The notes: generated by a model from the sequence alone, not told the origin. DNA of 6,531 nt from Pseudomonadota bacterium (GCA_021780275.1 JAJXZC010000115.1:1-6531), one strand, 5' to 3'; counted from the stretch's first letter, positions 1 to 6,115 are shown. Made by a program: numbers and translations.

Positions 1-491
1 CGGATGTCGAGGGCGTCGAGCTTGGGCCTCTCATCAGCGAGCGCCAGCGCGCCCGCGTTTCGAGCTTCGTCGAGCGCGCCCGTGCGCAGAGCCATGTCGA
101 AATCCTCACCGGCGGAAAGCCCGGCGCGGGCAATGGCTTCTTCTACGAGCCGACCGTCGTTGCGGGCGCCTTGCAGGAAGATGAGATCGTGCAGCGCGAA
201 GTCTTCGGCCCCGTTGTTTCGATCACGCGCTTCACCGATGTCGAGCAGGCCGTCGACTGGGCGAATGACAGCCAGTACGGCCTCGCTTCGTCGGTCTGGA
301 CGCAGGATATTTCAAAGGCCATGCAGACCGCCGCGCGGCTGCAATATGGCTGTACATGGATCAACACGCATTTCATGCTGGCAAGCGAAATGCCGCATGG
401 CGGCATGAAGTCGTCGGGCTATGGCAAGGATCTCTCCGCCTATGCGCTCGAAGACTATTCGGTCGCTCGCCATGTGATGGTGAAGCTTTGA
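1..491 (+). CDS. patD: Gamma-aminobutyraldehyde dehydrogenase (PatD/YdcW type), C-terminal part
   Basis: Partial gene entering from the left edge; the first whole codon is at position 3 and TGA is at 489-491. The visible 162 residues are about the last third of an aldehyde dehydrogenase of some 475 residues, so the catalytic cysteine lies outside the window. Visible family marks are the GPLIS segment near the start, the REVFGPVV segment whose Glu-x-Phe-Gly-Pro contacts the NAD ribose, and the C-terminal end with [16 protein letters not shown] and [16 protein letters not shown], which matches E. coli YdcW/PatD almost residue for residue as I recall it. That enzyme oxidises 4-aminobutyraldehyde to 4-aminobutyrate in the cytoplasm during putrescine breakdown. 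The importer genes that follow after 22 bases support this role. A related amino-aldehyde or betaine aldehyde substrate cannot be excluded, because the substrate-pocket residues are mostly upstream. Confidence 0.88.
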   Translation, partial: DVEGVELGPLISERQRARVSSFVERARAQSHVEILTGGKPGAGNGFFYEPTVVAGALQEDEIVQREVFGPVVSITRFTDVEQAVDWANDSQYGLASSVWTQDISKAMQTAARLQYGCTWINTHFMLASEMPHGGMKSSGYGKDLSAYALEDYSVARHVMVKL

Positions 492-513
492 TCTGCTTCG
501 CAACGGGAGAGGT

Positions 514-1575
514 ATGCCGTTGAACGGGATCGCGCCGCAAAAAGCCGTAACGGAAGAGGCTGGCCCCGCCGAGGAGCCGGTGATCGTCCGGCTTTCGGCC
601 GTAAAGAAAAAATATCGCGATGTCGTTGCTGTCGAGCATGTCGATCTCGAGGTCCGGCGCGGCGAGTTCTATACGCTGCTCGGGCCATCCGGTTCTGGCA
701 AGACGACGACGCTGCGCCTCATTGCGGGTTTCGAAAAGCCCGATCAGGGGCTCATCGAATTGAACGGCGCCGACGTTACTGCGCTTCCACCCTATGATCG
801 CGACATCAACACGGTCTTTCAGGACTACGCGCTTTTTCCGCATATGAGCGTCGCGGAGAATGTCGCATACGGCCTCCAGACGAAGGGCGTGCCCAAGGAT
901 GAATGCAAGGAGCGCGTTGTCGAAGCGCTCCGCATGGTGCGGCTTCAGAATTTCGGCGAGCGCAAGCCCGCGGAGCTTTCCGGCGGCCAGCGCCAGCGCG
1001 TCGGCCTGGCCCGCGCCATCGTCAACCGTCCGAAGGTGCTGCTGCTCGACGAACCGCTCGGCGCGCTCGATCTGAAGCTGCGTCAGGAAATGCAGACCGA
1101 GCTTAAGCGCATTCAGGCGGAAGTGAAGATCACATTCCTCTATGTGACGCACGATCAGGAAGAGGCGCTCACCATGAGCGACCGCATCGCGATCTTCAAT
1201 AACGGCCGCATCGTGCAGATCGGTACCCCGACCGATGTCTATGAAAAGCCCGCCGACGATTTCATCGCTGGATTCGTGGGCACGTCGAACATCTTGCGGC
1301 GCGAGGGCAAGCGTTTCGTGCTCCGGCCGGAAAAGATCCGCATCGCGCCGCTCGGCCAGCTTTTCGACGAAGCAGGCCTTCATGTCGAAGAGGGGCGCAT
1401 TCTGGAGGCCATCTATGTCGGCATGTTCACCCGCTATGTGGTGGCGCTCGCCGACGGCACGGAGGTGACCGCCGTGCGGCAGAATTTCGATCGTACGACA
1501 GCCCGCTTCCGCGACGCGGCGGGCACGACCGTTCAAGTGGCGTGGCGTCCGGACAATCTGTTCGAACTTCAGTGA
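514..1575 (+). CDS. ydcT: Polyamine-type ABC transporter ATP-binding protein (YdcT/PotA-like)
   Basis: Cytoplasmic ATPase subunit, 353 residues, that should power the importer encoded by the next three genes. Motifs in order: Walker A GPSGSGKT at 57-64, Q-loop Gln103 in VFQDYALFPH, ABC signature LSGGQ at 155-159, Walker B VLLLDE at 175-180, D-loop at 184-186, H-loop His213 in VTHDQEEA, and a C-terminal regulatory TOBE-type region from about 265 to 350 (VLRPEKIRIA, then VAWRPDNLF). All catalytic residues are present. LPPYDRDINTVFQDYALFPHMS and FVGTSN match the E. coli YdcT/PotA group. The start is ATG 514, with GGGAGAGG (505-512) just upstream; the spacing is short but no better start precedes the ABC domain. 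The first 25 residues (alanine- and glutamate-rich) extend beyond typical relatives. It lies 22 bases after the dehydrogenase and 28 bases before the binding protein, with no terminator between. Confidence 0.93.
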   Translation: MPLNGIAPQKAVTEEAGPAEEPVIVRLSAVKKKYRDVVAVEHVDLEVRRGEFYTLLGPSGSGKTTTLRLIAGFEKPDQGLIELNGADVTALPPYDRDINTVFQDYALFPHMSVAENVAYGLQTKGVPKDECKERVVEALRMVRLQNFGERKPAELSGGQRQRVGLARAIVNRPKVLLLDEPLGALDLKLRQEMQTELKRIQAEVKITFLYVTHDQEEALTMSDRIAIFNNGRIVQIGTPTDVYEKPADDFIAGFVGTSNILRREGKRFVLRPEKIRIAPLGQLFDEAGLHVEEGRILEAIYVGMFTRYVVALADGTEVTAVRQNFDRTTARFRDAAGTTVQVAWRPDNLFELQ

Positions 1576-1590
1576 AATCGTTTCAGGAAT

Positions 1591-1596
1591 GGAGGG
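1591..1596 (+). promoter_or_regulatory. Ribosome binding site deciding the binding-protein start
   Basis: GGAGGG lies 7-8 bases before the ATG at 1604. It overlaps the other in-frame ATG at 1589, which therefore cannot use it. This favours 1604 as the start and gives a clean signal peptide beginning MMKLTRT. Confidence 0.75.
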
Positions 1597-1603
1597 CTGC
1601 AAG

Positions 1604-2758
1604 ATGATGAAATTGACACGGACCCTGGCCGCGGGCATCAGCCTCGGCACAGCGATCGCGTTTTCCGCCTCGGCATTCGCCGCGCCGGCAGCGCCGAACT
1701 ATCCGCAGACCATCGGCAAGGGCGAAGGCGCCCTCAACATCGTCGCCTGGGAGGGCTATGCCGAAGACGCCTGGATCAAACCGTTCGAGAAGGAGACAGG
1801 CTGCATCGTCAACCGCAAATATGCGGGCTCGTCCGACGAGATGGTCACGCTTATGCGCCAGGGCGGCGGCGGCGAATATGATCTCGTCTCGGCTTCGGGC
1901 GACGCGAGCCTTCGTCTTATCTATGGCGGCACGGTGCAGCCGATCGACGTCAAGCTCATTCCGGACTTCGAGAATTTCGTGCCGGACCTGAAGGCGCCGC
2001 CGCACAACACGGTGAAGGGTCTTCACTACGGGCTCTCCTATGAATGGGGCCCGAACGTTCTGCTCTATAACACCGACAAGATTGCCTCCGCGCCGACGAG
2101 CTGGAGCGCGATCTATGACGAGCAGTACAAGGGCAAGATCAGCGTGCCGGACAATCCGATCCAGATCGCGGATGCGGCGCTCTATCTCTCGGTGAAGGAC
2201 CCGAGCCTTGGCATCAAGGATCCCTATGAACTCACCGAGAAGCAGCTCGACGCCGTGGCCGCGCTTCTGAAGCAGCAGCGCTCGCTGGTGAAGAAGTACT
2301 GGGCGCTCGCGTCGGATGAAATCGAGCTCTTCAAGAATGGCGACGTCATCATCGGCGCGGCCTGGCCCTATCAGACGATCACGCTGAAGGCCGCGGGCGC
2401 CAAGGTTGCCGACACCATTCCGGCTGAAGGCGCGACAGGTTGGGCCGATAGCTGGATGCTTTCGGCGAAGTCGAAGCATGTGAACTGCGCTTACAAGTTC
2501 ATGGCTTATGTCTCGACGCCGGCCGTTCAGGCGCAGCAGGCTCTCTTCTTCGGTGAGACGCCCGCGAACCTCAAGGCTTGCGACGAGATGGACAAGGCGG
2601 ACAAGGGTTCCTGCGCCCGCTACCACCTCGACGAGGCGACGACCTATATCAAGAAGATCAAGTTCTGGAAGACGCCGCAGACGACCTGCAGCGACGGCTC
2701 CAAGACCTGCACGGACTACAGCGTCTGGCAGCGCAAGTGGCAAGAGGTCAAGGGTTGA
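1604..2758 (+). CDS. ydcS: Periplasmic polyamine-type substrate-binding protein (YdcS-like)
   Basis: Secreted binding protein of 384 residues from ATG 1604 (E. coli YdcS is about 381). It begins with a signal peptide: charged MMKLTR, a hydrophobic core to about residue 22, and a likely cleavage after SAFA at 26 or 27. The mature part follows the PotD/PotF class of type II binding proteins: LNIVAWEGY as the first strand, ETGCIVN, SSDEMVTLM, then YDLVSASGDASLRLIYGGTVQPID, WGPNVLLYNTD, a central IADAALYLS, AAWPYQT, TGWADSWML and FWKTP. The SASGDASLRLI and TGWAD blocks are specific to YdcS rather than PotD/PotF. E. coli YdcS has also been reported to have poly-3-hydroxybutyrate synthase activity, which cannot be judged here. 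The ligand is inferred to be putrescine or a related amine from the dehydrogenase next door. There are six cysteines (67, 295, 326, 337, 362, 369); the last two form a CSDGSKTC loop I do not recall in E. coli YdcS. The stop codon overlaps the permease start. Confidence 0.92.
   Translation: MMKLTRTLAAGISLGTAIAFSASAFAAPAAPNYPQTIGKGEGALNIVAWEGYAEDAWIKPFEKETGCIVNRKYAGSSDEMVTLMRQGGGGEYDLVSASGDASLRLIYGGTVQPIDVKLIPDFENFVPDLKAPPHNTVKGLHYGLSYEWGPNVLLYNTDKIASAPTSWSAIYDEQYKGKISVPDNPIQIADAALYLSVKDPSLGIKDPYELTEKQLDAVAALLKQQRSLVKKYWALASDEIELFKNGDVIIGAAWPYQTITLKAAGAKVADTIPAEGATGWADSWMLSAKSKHVNCAYKFMAYVSTPAVQAQQALFFGETPANLKACDEMDKADKGSCARYHLDEATTYIKKIKFWKTPQTTCSDGSKTCTDYSVWQRKWQEVKG
2742..2748 (+). promoter_or_regulatory. 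Ribosome binding site for the TTG start of the first permease
   Basis: AAGAGGT inside the end of the binding-protein gene lies 6-7 bases before TTG 2755. It is the only Shine-Dalgarno-like site suitably placed for any in-frame start of the permease, since no in-frame ATG occurs between 2755 and 3064. Confidence 0.6.
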
Positions 2759-3693
2759 ACGACCGTACGCATACGGTGTTTGCCTCTACGGCGGACCGCC
2801 TTTCGGCAGTGCTCTCCGGGGCGGTCCGTCGCTTGTCCGTAATTCTGTGGCGGAAGCCCGGCCTCGGCGCCGGGCTTCTGCTCGCCCCTCCGCTTGGCTG
2901 GTTTCTGCTCATCTATATCGCAGCGCTGGCCGCGCTCTTTATCTCGGCGTTCTGGACGACGGACTCTTTCACCGGCGAGATCGACCGCACATGGACGCTG
3001 TCCAACTTCCAGGCGATTTTGAGCAGTGAGACCTATCGCCTGATCGCCATCCGGACGATCTTCATGGCGGCGGCGGTGACGATCACCGACATCATTCTCG
3101 CCTTTCCCTTCGCCTATTTCATGGTGCGGCTGGCGAGCCAGCGACAGCGCGTGGCGCTTTTCACGCTGGTGCTCGTGCCGCTCTGGTCGAGCTATCTCGC
3201 CCGCGTCTATGCCTGGCGGCTGATCTTCGCCAATGAAGGTGTGCTCAACTGGATTCTGCATGGGCTCGGCTTTCAGAGCGTCGAGATCGGCTACACCAAC
3301 TGGGCGATGTGGATCGTCTTTTCCTATATCTGGCTGCCCTTCACGATCATGCCGATCTATGCGGCGCTGGAGCGCATTCCCTATTCGCTCTTCGAGGCCT
3401 CGCAAGACCTCGGCGCGAAGGCGTGGCGCACCTTCTTCAAGGTGATCCTGCCGCTCTCCATGCCGGGCGTCGTTGCCGGCTCGATTTTCAGCTTCTCGCT
3501 GACGCTTGGCGACTACATCACGCCGGTGCTGGTCGGTGGGCCGGGGTCCGATTTCATCGGCAATGTCGTCTATGCCAATGTCGGCATCGCCAACAACGTG
3601 CCTTTCGCCGCCGCCTATGCGTCGATCCCGCTCGTCGTCATGGGTCTTTATCTCATGGCCGCGCGGCGCAGCGGCGCATTCGACGTGATGTGA
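2755..3693 (+). CDS. ydcU: ABC transporter permease, PotB/YdcU type
   Basis: Inner-membrane permease of 312 residues if it starts at TTG 2755, almost exactly the length of E. coli YdcU. That start overlaps the binding-protein stop as TTGA and has AAGAGGT upstream. The first in-frame ATG after it (3064, residue 104) would delete a membrane segment; the ATG at 2578 lies far inside the binding-protein gene. Membrane segments are visible at about 41-66, 97-123, 133-158, 183-205, 233-258 and 284-303. The EAA loop that docks to the ATPase is clear: EASQDLGAKAWRTFFKVILP from Glu214 to Pro233, with the conserved Gly220. The first 40 residues are a basic cytoplasmic tail rich in Arg, Ser and Ala, and their DNA carries three inverted repeats (2762-2880). 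It should pair with the YdcV-like permease to form the translocation pore. Confidence 0.9.
   Translation: MNDRTHTVFASTADRLSAVLSGAVRRLSVILWRKPGLGAGLLLAPPLGWFLLIYIAALAALFISAFWTTDSFTGEIDRTWTLSNFQAILSSETYRLIAIRTIFMAAAVTITDIILAFPFAYFMVRLASQRQRVALFTLVLVPLWSSYLARVYAWRLIFANEGVLNWILHGLGFQSVEIGYTNWAMWIVFSYIWLPFTIMPIYAALERIPYSLFEASQDLGAKAWRTFFKVILPLSMPGVVAGSIFSFSLTLGDYITPVLVGGPGSDFIGNVVYANVGIANNVPFAAAYASIPLVVMGLYLMAARRSGAFDVM
2762..2880 (+). promoter_or_regulatory. Three tandem inverted repeats after the binding-protein stop, inside the permease start
   Basis: Hairpin 1 is ACCGTA (2762-2767), loop CGCA, TACGGT (2772-2777), a perfect 6-bp stem. Hairpin 2 pairs 2790-2800 with 2820-2830 over 11 bp with one G-U pair; the core GGACCGCC/GGCGGTCC is perfect. 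Hairpin 3 pairs 2851-2862 with 2869-2880 over 12 bp with one G-U pair; the core AAGCCCGGC/GCCGGGCTT is perfect with a 6-base loop. There is no T-run, so these are not classical terminators. In other importer operons, stem-loops between binding-protein and permease genes stabilise the upstream message or slow transcription, giving more binding protein than permease. That role is inferred here; the pairing itself is read directly. Confidence 0.5.
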
Positions 3694-3703
3694 GGAGGGG
3701 CCA

Positions 3704-4498
3704 ATGGAAACGAAACTCGCAAGAATCGCTCTCGCGGCATGGGTCGTTTTCGTGCTGGCGTTCCTCTTCGTGCCGATCATCCTGATTTTCGTCTATGCCT
3801 TCAACGCCTCGAACATCCAGAGCTGGCCGATCTCCGGCCTGTCGCTGCGCTGGTTCGTCTCGGCCTGGGGAAATCAGGAAATCAGGACGGCGCTGGGCCT
3901 CTCGCTCAAGGCGGGCCTGCTCGCGACCTCTGTGGCCGTCTTCCTTGGTTCGGCTGCCGCCTTCGCGGTCCACCGTTTCGACTTCTTCGGCAAGGAGACG
4001 GTGTCCTTCATGGTCGTGCTGCCGATCGCTTTGCCCGGCATCATCACCGGCATGGCGCTCAATTCGTTTTTTGTCTTCTGGGGTCTCGGGCTTTCCTTCT
4101 GGACGATCGTGATCGGCCACGCGACTTTCTGCATTGTCATCGTCTACAACAATGTCATCGCGCGCCTGCGCCGCGTTCCCCGCTCTCTCGAAGAAGCGTC
4201 GATGGACCTCGGTGCCGATGCCTGGCAGACCTTCCGCCGTATCACGCTGCCGATGATCTCGACGTCACTGGTCGCGGGCGCGCTGCTCGCCTTCGCGCTC
4301 TCCTTCGACGAAGTGATCGTCACCACATTCACGGCGGGCGCGCAGAACACCCTGCCGCTCTGGATCTTCGGCGCGATCCGGCTCGGCCAGCGCCTGCCGG
4401 AGGTCAATGTGGTCGTGCTCTTCGTGATGGCCCTGACCTTCCTGCCGGTTCTCCTCGCCTACAAGCTGACCAACCAGGCCGGACCGATGGTCAAATAA
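3704..4498 (+). CDS. ydcV: ABC transporter permease, PotC/YdcV type
   Basis: Second inner-membrane permease, 264 residues, the same length as E. coli YdcV. The start is ATG 3704, preceded by a strong GAGGAGGGG (3692-3700) that overlaps the stop of the first permease; the gap is 10 bases. Six membrane segments can be seen at about 8-33, 63-88, 98-122, 126-150, 184-207 and 234-254. The EAA loop is EEASMDLGADAWQTFRRITLP, from about Glu163 to Pro183, with Gly170 conserved; it should contact the Q-loop face of the ATPase. The FDEVIVTTF stretch around 201-209 is typical of PotC-family permeases. It forms the pore with the YdcU-like protein. E. coli YdcV has also been implicated in plasmid DNA uptake; nothing here tests that. 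No gene of the importer follows, so this is probably the last gene of the operon. Confidence 0.92.
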   Translation: METKLARIALAAWVVFVLAFLFVPIILIFVYAFNASNIQSWPISGLSLRWFVSAWGNQEIRTALGLSLKAGLLATSVAVFLGSAAAFAVHRFDFFGKETVSFMVVLPIALPGIITGMALNSFFVFWGLGLSFWTIVIGHATFCIVIVYNNVIARLRRVPRSLEEASMDLGADAWQTFRRITLPMISTSLVAGALLAFALSFDEVIVTTFTAGAQNTLPLWIFGAIRLGQRLPEVNVVVLFVMALTFLPVLLAYKLTNQAGPMVK

Positions 4499-4533
4499 TC
4501 TCGATCGAACTTATCCCCGCATCGTCGGCACCT

Positions 4534-4559
4534 CGCATATTGCGCATGAGGCAAATGCG
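4534..4559 (+). promoter_or_regulatory. Bulged hairpin just before the ribosome binding site of the fibre-like gene
   Basis: CGCATATTGC (4534-4543) pairs with GCAAATGCG (4551-4559) as 9 bp with one bulged A and a 7-base loop. A second copy of CGCAT (4543-4547) could instead pair with ATGCG (4555-4559), so two folds compete. The 3' arm ends one base before AAGGAGG. No T-run follows on either strand, which argues against an intrinsic terminator and fits a 5' leader structure better. No convincing promoter was found in 4499-4573. Confidence 0.4.
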
Positions 4560-4560
4560 A

Positions 4561-4567
4561 AAGGAGG
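4561..4567 (+). promoter_or_regulatory. Strong ribosome binding site of the fibre-like gene
   Basis: AAGGAGG lies 6 bases before ATG 4574 and is close to the ideal anti-16S complement. It overlaps an 8-base palindrome GGCCGGCC (4566-4573) that touches the start codon. The site fixes the start and suggests efficient translation independent of the importer operon. Confidence 0.8.
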
Positions 4568-4573
4568 CCGGCC

Positions 4574-5821
4574 ATGTCCGTGGCGTCGAGATCGAGCGAT
4601 ATTCCCATTCAGGGCGATGCGAGTTACAGGCCGGACCAGATCCGCTTCGCGCGCCGCGCCTGGTGGCAGCCGAACGCGGCTCTGGCTGCCGATTTCTACA
4701 ATGCGCGCTATGCCCGCAACGGCGCTGAGCTGGCGCTTGGCGATGCGCTGGCGACCGTCCGTTCATCCGCGCATTTCCTCGCTGGTCCCGATGGCGTCTA
4801 TCAGTCGTTCGCGGCAAACACGCTCGCCCGGATCACCACCGTCGGCGCCTATATCGGCAGGCAGGTGACGAACAAGTGCGCCAATTACAGCGTAAACCCG
4901 ACCAGTACCGCAGGCGTGACGAAGTATGGCGCCGGCTCGGTGCTGTCGATCGTCGACGATCCGGCGGCGCTCGCCGCCGCCGGGTTGCAGAACATCGCAA
5001 CGAGCGGAAAGGTCTACAAGCTGGACAACAGCGCCGGCACTTCCGAAGGCGGCGTGACGTTCAGCGGCGTTGCCGGCAACGTCAACAAGCACACTGCCAG
5101 CGTCTATATGCGCACGGTTGGCGGCACCGCATGCGTCGCCATCAACAGTTCCATTGCAAGTGTCTTCGACGCTTATGCCGCCTATTCGCGTGTCGCGGTC
5201 ACCGGCACGCCTGTTGATACGGGGCGCGGCGTACAGATCAAGGTTGCAGCAGGCGGGACCGCCTACTTCATTCTCAACCAGCTTGAAGAAAACACCTTCA
5301 CCACGCCGCCGATCGCAACGGCGGGTGCAGCCGCAACGTGCTATGCGAGCGACGTGCAGGCGGCGAGCATGGGATGGTTCAATGCGGCGGGACTCGCGAG
5401 CGGAGGGGCCGCGCTTATCGTCCCGAATTACGCAAGCGTCGGGCATGGCGTGAGCCGCACGCTCTTCGAACTCAGCGACGGTACGGCGAACAATCTGGTG
5501 CGGGCGCATGTCGATGCGTTCGACAAGCCCGCGCTGGTCATCGTTGCGGGCGGCGTGACGCAGGTCGACACGGCATTGTCCGCGGCGGTCGCGCTGGGCC
5601 GCAAACCGCTTGCGTTCGGCTGGGGCGCGGGCGGGGGCTATGTCGTGGACAAGGCCGGAAACGCCGCGAGCTTTGGCGCAATCACTCTGCCGGGCGGCCT
5701 TTCGGCGTTGAGGCTCGGCTCGTCGGTTGCGGGCAATTATCTCAACGCGAAGCTCGAGCAAATTCACATCTGCGGCGCAATTCAACAGGCCGATGGCCAG
5801 ACATGGGCGGTGACGGCATGA
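4574..5821 (+). CDS. Phage tail-fibre/spike-like protein with carbohydrate-binding-type domains
   Basis: A protein of 415 residues without signal peptide or membrane segment. Residues 1-80 are a head region I do not recognise. Residues about 80-260 resemble the jelly-roll part of prophage tail-fibre and head-spike proteins: NTLARITTVGAYI and VTNKCANYSVNP (98-109), DDPAALAAAGLQNIATSGKVYKL (128-150), then NKHTASVYMR (171-180), and QLEENTFTTPPIATAGAAAT (236-255), corresponding to the common QLE-x-G-x-F-x-T-S-x-I-P-T ending. Residues about 262-412 look like a LamG/concanavalin-type beta sandwich (LFELSDGTANN, a Gly-rich strand near 349-355, then LRLGSS and LNAKLEQIHI). Such proteins sit at the tip or surface of a phage-type particle and bind surface sugars. 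The start is ATG 4574 with AAGGAGG 6 bases upstream. The stop overlaps the next start as ATGA. The family call rests on motif memory; a bacterial surface lectin is the main alternative. Confidence 0.68.
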   Translation: MSVASRSSDIPIQGDASYRPDQIRFARRAWWQPNAALAADFYNARYARNGAELALGDALATVRSSAHFLAGPDGVYQSFAANTLARITTVGAYIGRQVTNKCANYSVNPTSTAGVTKYGAGSVLSIVDDPAALAAAGLQNIATSGKVYKLDNSAGTSEGGVTFSGVAGNVNKHTASVYMRTVGGTACVAINSSIASVFDAYAAYSRVAVTGTPVDTGRGVQIKVAAGGTAYFILNQLEENTFTTPPIATAGAAATCYASDVQAASMGWFNAAGLASGGAALIVPNYASVGHGVSRTLFELSDGTANNLVRAHVDAFDKPALVIVAGGVTQVDTALSAAVALGRKPLAFGWGAGGGYVVDKAGNAASFGAITLPGGLSALRLGSSVAGNYLNAKLEQIHICGAIQQADGQTWAVTA

Positions 5822-6090
5822 GCGCGATCAACACCTATCTCATTCGCGGGGCGAGCCCGGAAGACCTCCATGTCGCGCTTGTCGCAGCCAGCATCGGCAA
5901 AGCTCGCGCCTTTGCATGGGATGCTGATCGCTTCGACGACGCGCGTGTCCGGCTGCCCTATCCGGAAACGGCGCCGGGCGCGACGGACCCCGAAACGGGC
6001 GCGGCGACTGAGGTTCCCACCGGAATGTGGCTTTGCGAGGTCGTTCTCGTGGACGAGGAGGATGCGACACTCGCGGCGATGCAGGGGTAA
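5818..6090 (+). CDS. Small acidic protein of unknown function coupled to the fibre-like gene
   Basis: A 90-residue protein I do not recognise. ATG 5818 overlaps the TGA of the preceding gene (ATGA), so translation is probably coupled; the upstream GGGCGGTG is only a weak ribosome site. The sequence begins MSAINTYLIRGASPEDLHVALVAA, continues with a small-residue and charged middle including PETAPGATDPETGAATEVPTG, and ends WLCEVVLVDEEDATLAAMQG. There is no signal peptide, membrane segment or metal-binding motif, and it is rich in Ala, Asp and Glu. Codon use matches the fibre-like gene, which supports its being real. By position it could be a minor structural protein or a folding partner of the fibre, as small genes behind phage fibre genes often are, but no residue supports a specific role. 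A hairpin follows its stop by two bases. Confidence 0.7.
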   Translation: MSAINTYLIRGASPEDLHVALVAASIGKARAFAWDADRFDDARVRLPYPETAPGATDPETGAATEVPTGMWLCEVVLVDEEDATLAAMQG

Positions 6091-6092
6091 GG

Positions 6093-6115
6093 GCATTGCA
6101 AGTGGGCTTGCATGC
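6093..6115 (+). terminator. Possible terminator hairpin after the fibre module
   Basis: GCATTGCAAG (6093-6102) pairs with CTTGCATGC (6107-6115) as 9 bp with one bulged T and a 4-base loop TGGG, starting two bases after the stop codon. The position suits a transcript end. No T-run follows (ATCATGG instead), so termination would be weak or factor-dependent; an RNA-stabilising 3' structure is equally possible. Confidence 0.4.

Noticed and set aside
1589..1603. Upstream ATG of the binding-protein gene at 1589
   Set aside because: The GGAGGG site overlaps it and cannot serve it. Starting there would add MEGCK before an otherwise typical signal peptide.
373..1650. Long minus-strand open frame (425 codons) opposite the dehydrogenase end and ATPase gene
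   Set aside because: It mirrors well-supported plus-strand genes with full motif sets. Stop codons are rare on the antisense strand of GC-rich genes, and the predicted protein is rich in His, Arg and Asp with no recognisable domain.
1583..2743. Minus-strand open frame (386 codons) opposite the binding-protein gene
   Set aside because: Antisense shadow of a confident gene; Arg/Val/Asp-rich composition and no family motif.
2578..2754. ATG 2578 as start of the first permease
   Set aside because: It would overlap the binding-protein gene by about 180 bases and add an Asp/Gln/Arg-rich stretch that is only the shifted reading of that gene.
2716..3780. Minus-strand open frame (354 codons) opposite the first permease gene
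   Set aside because: Antisense shadow; extremely rich in Arg, His, Asp and Glu, as expected from the complement of membrane-protein codons.
4501..4508. Palindrome TCGATCGA right after the second permease stop
   Set aside because: Short and common by chance in GC-rich DNA; no flanking symmetry or promoter to make it an operator.
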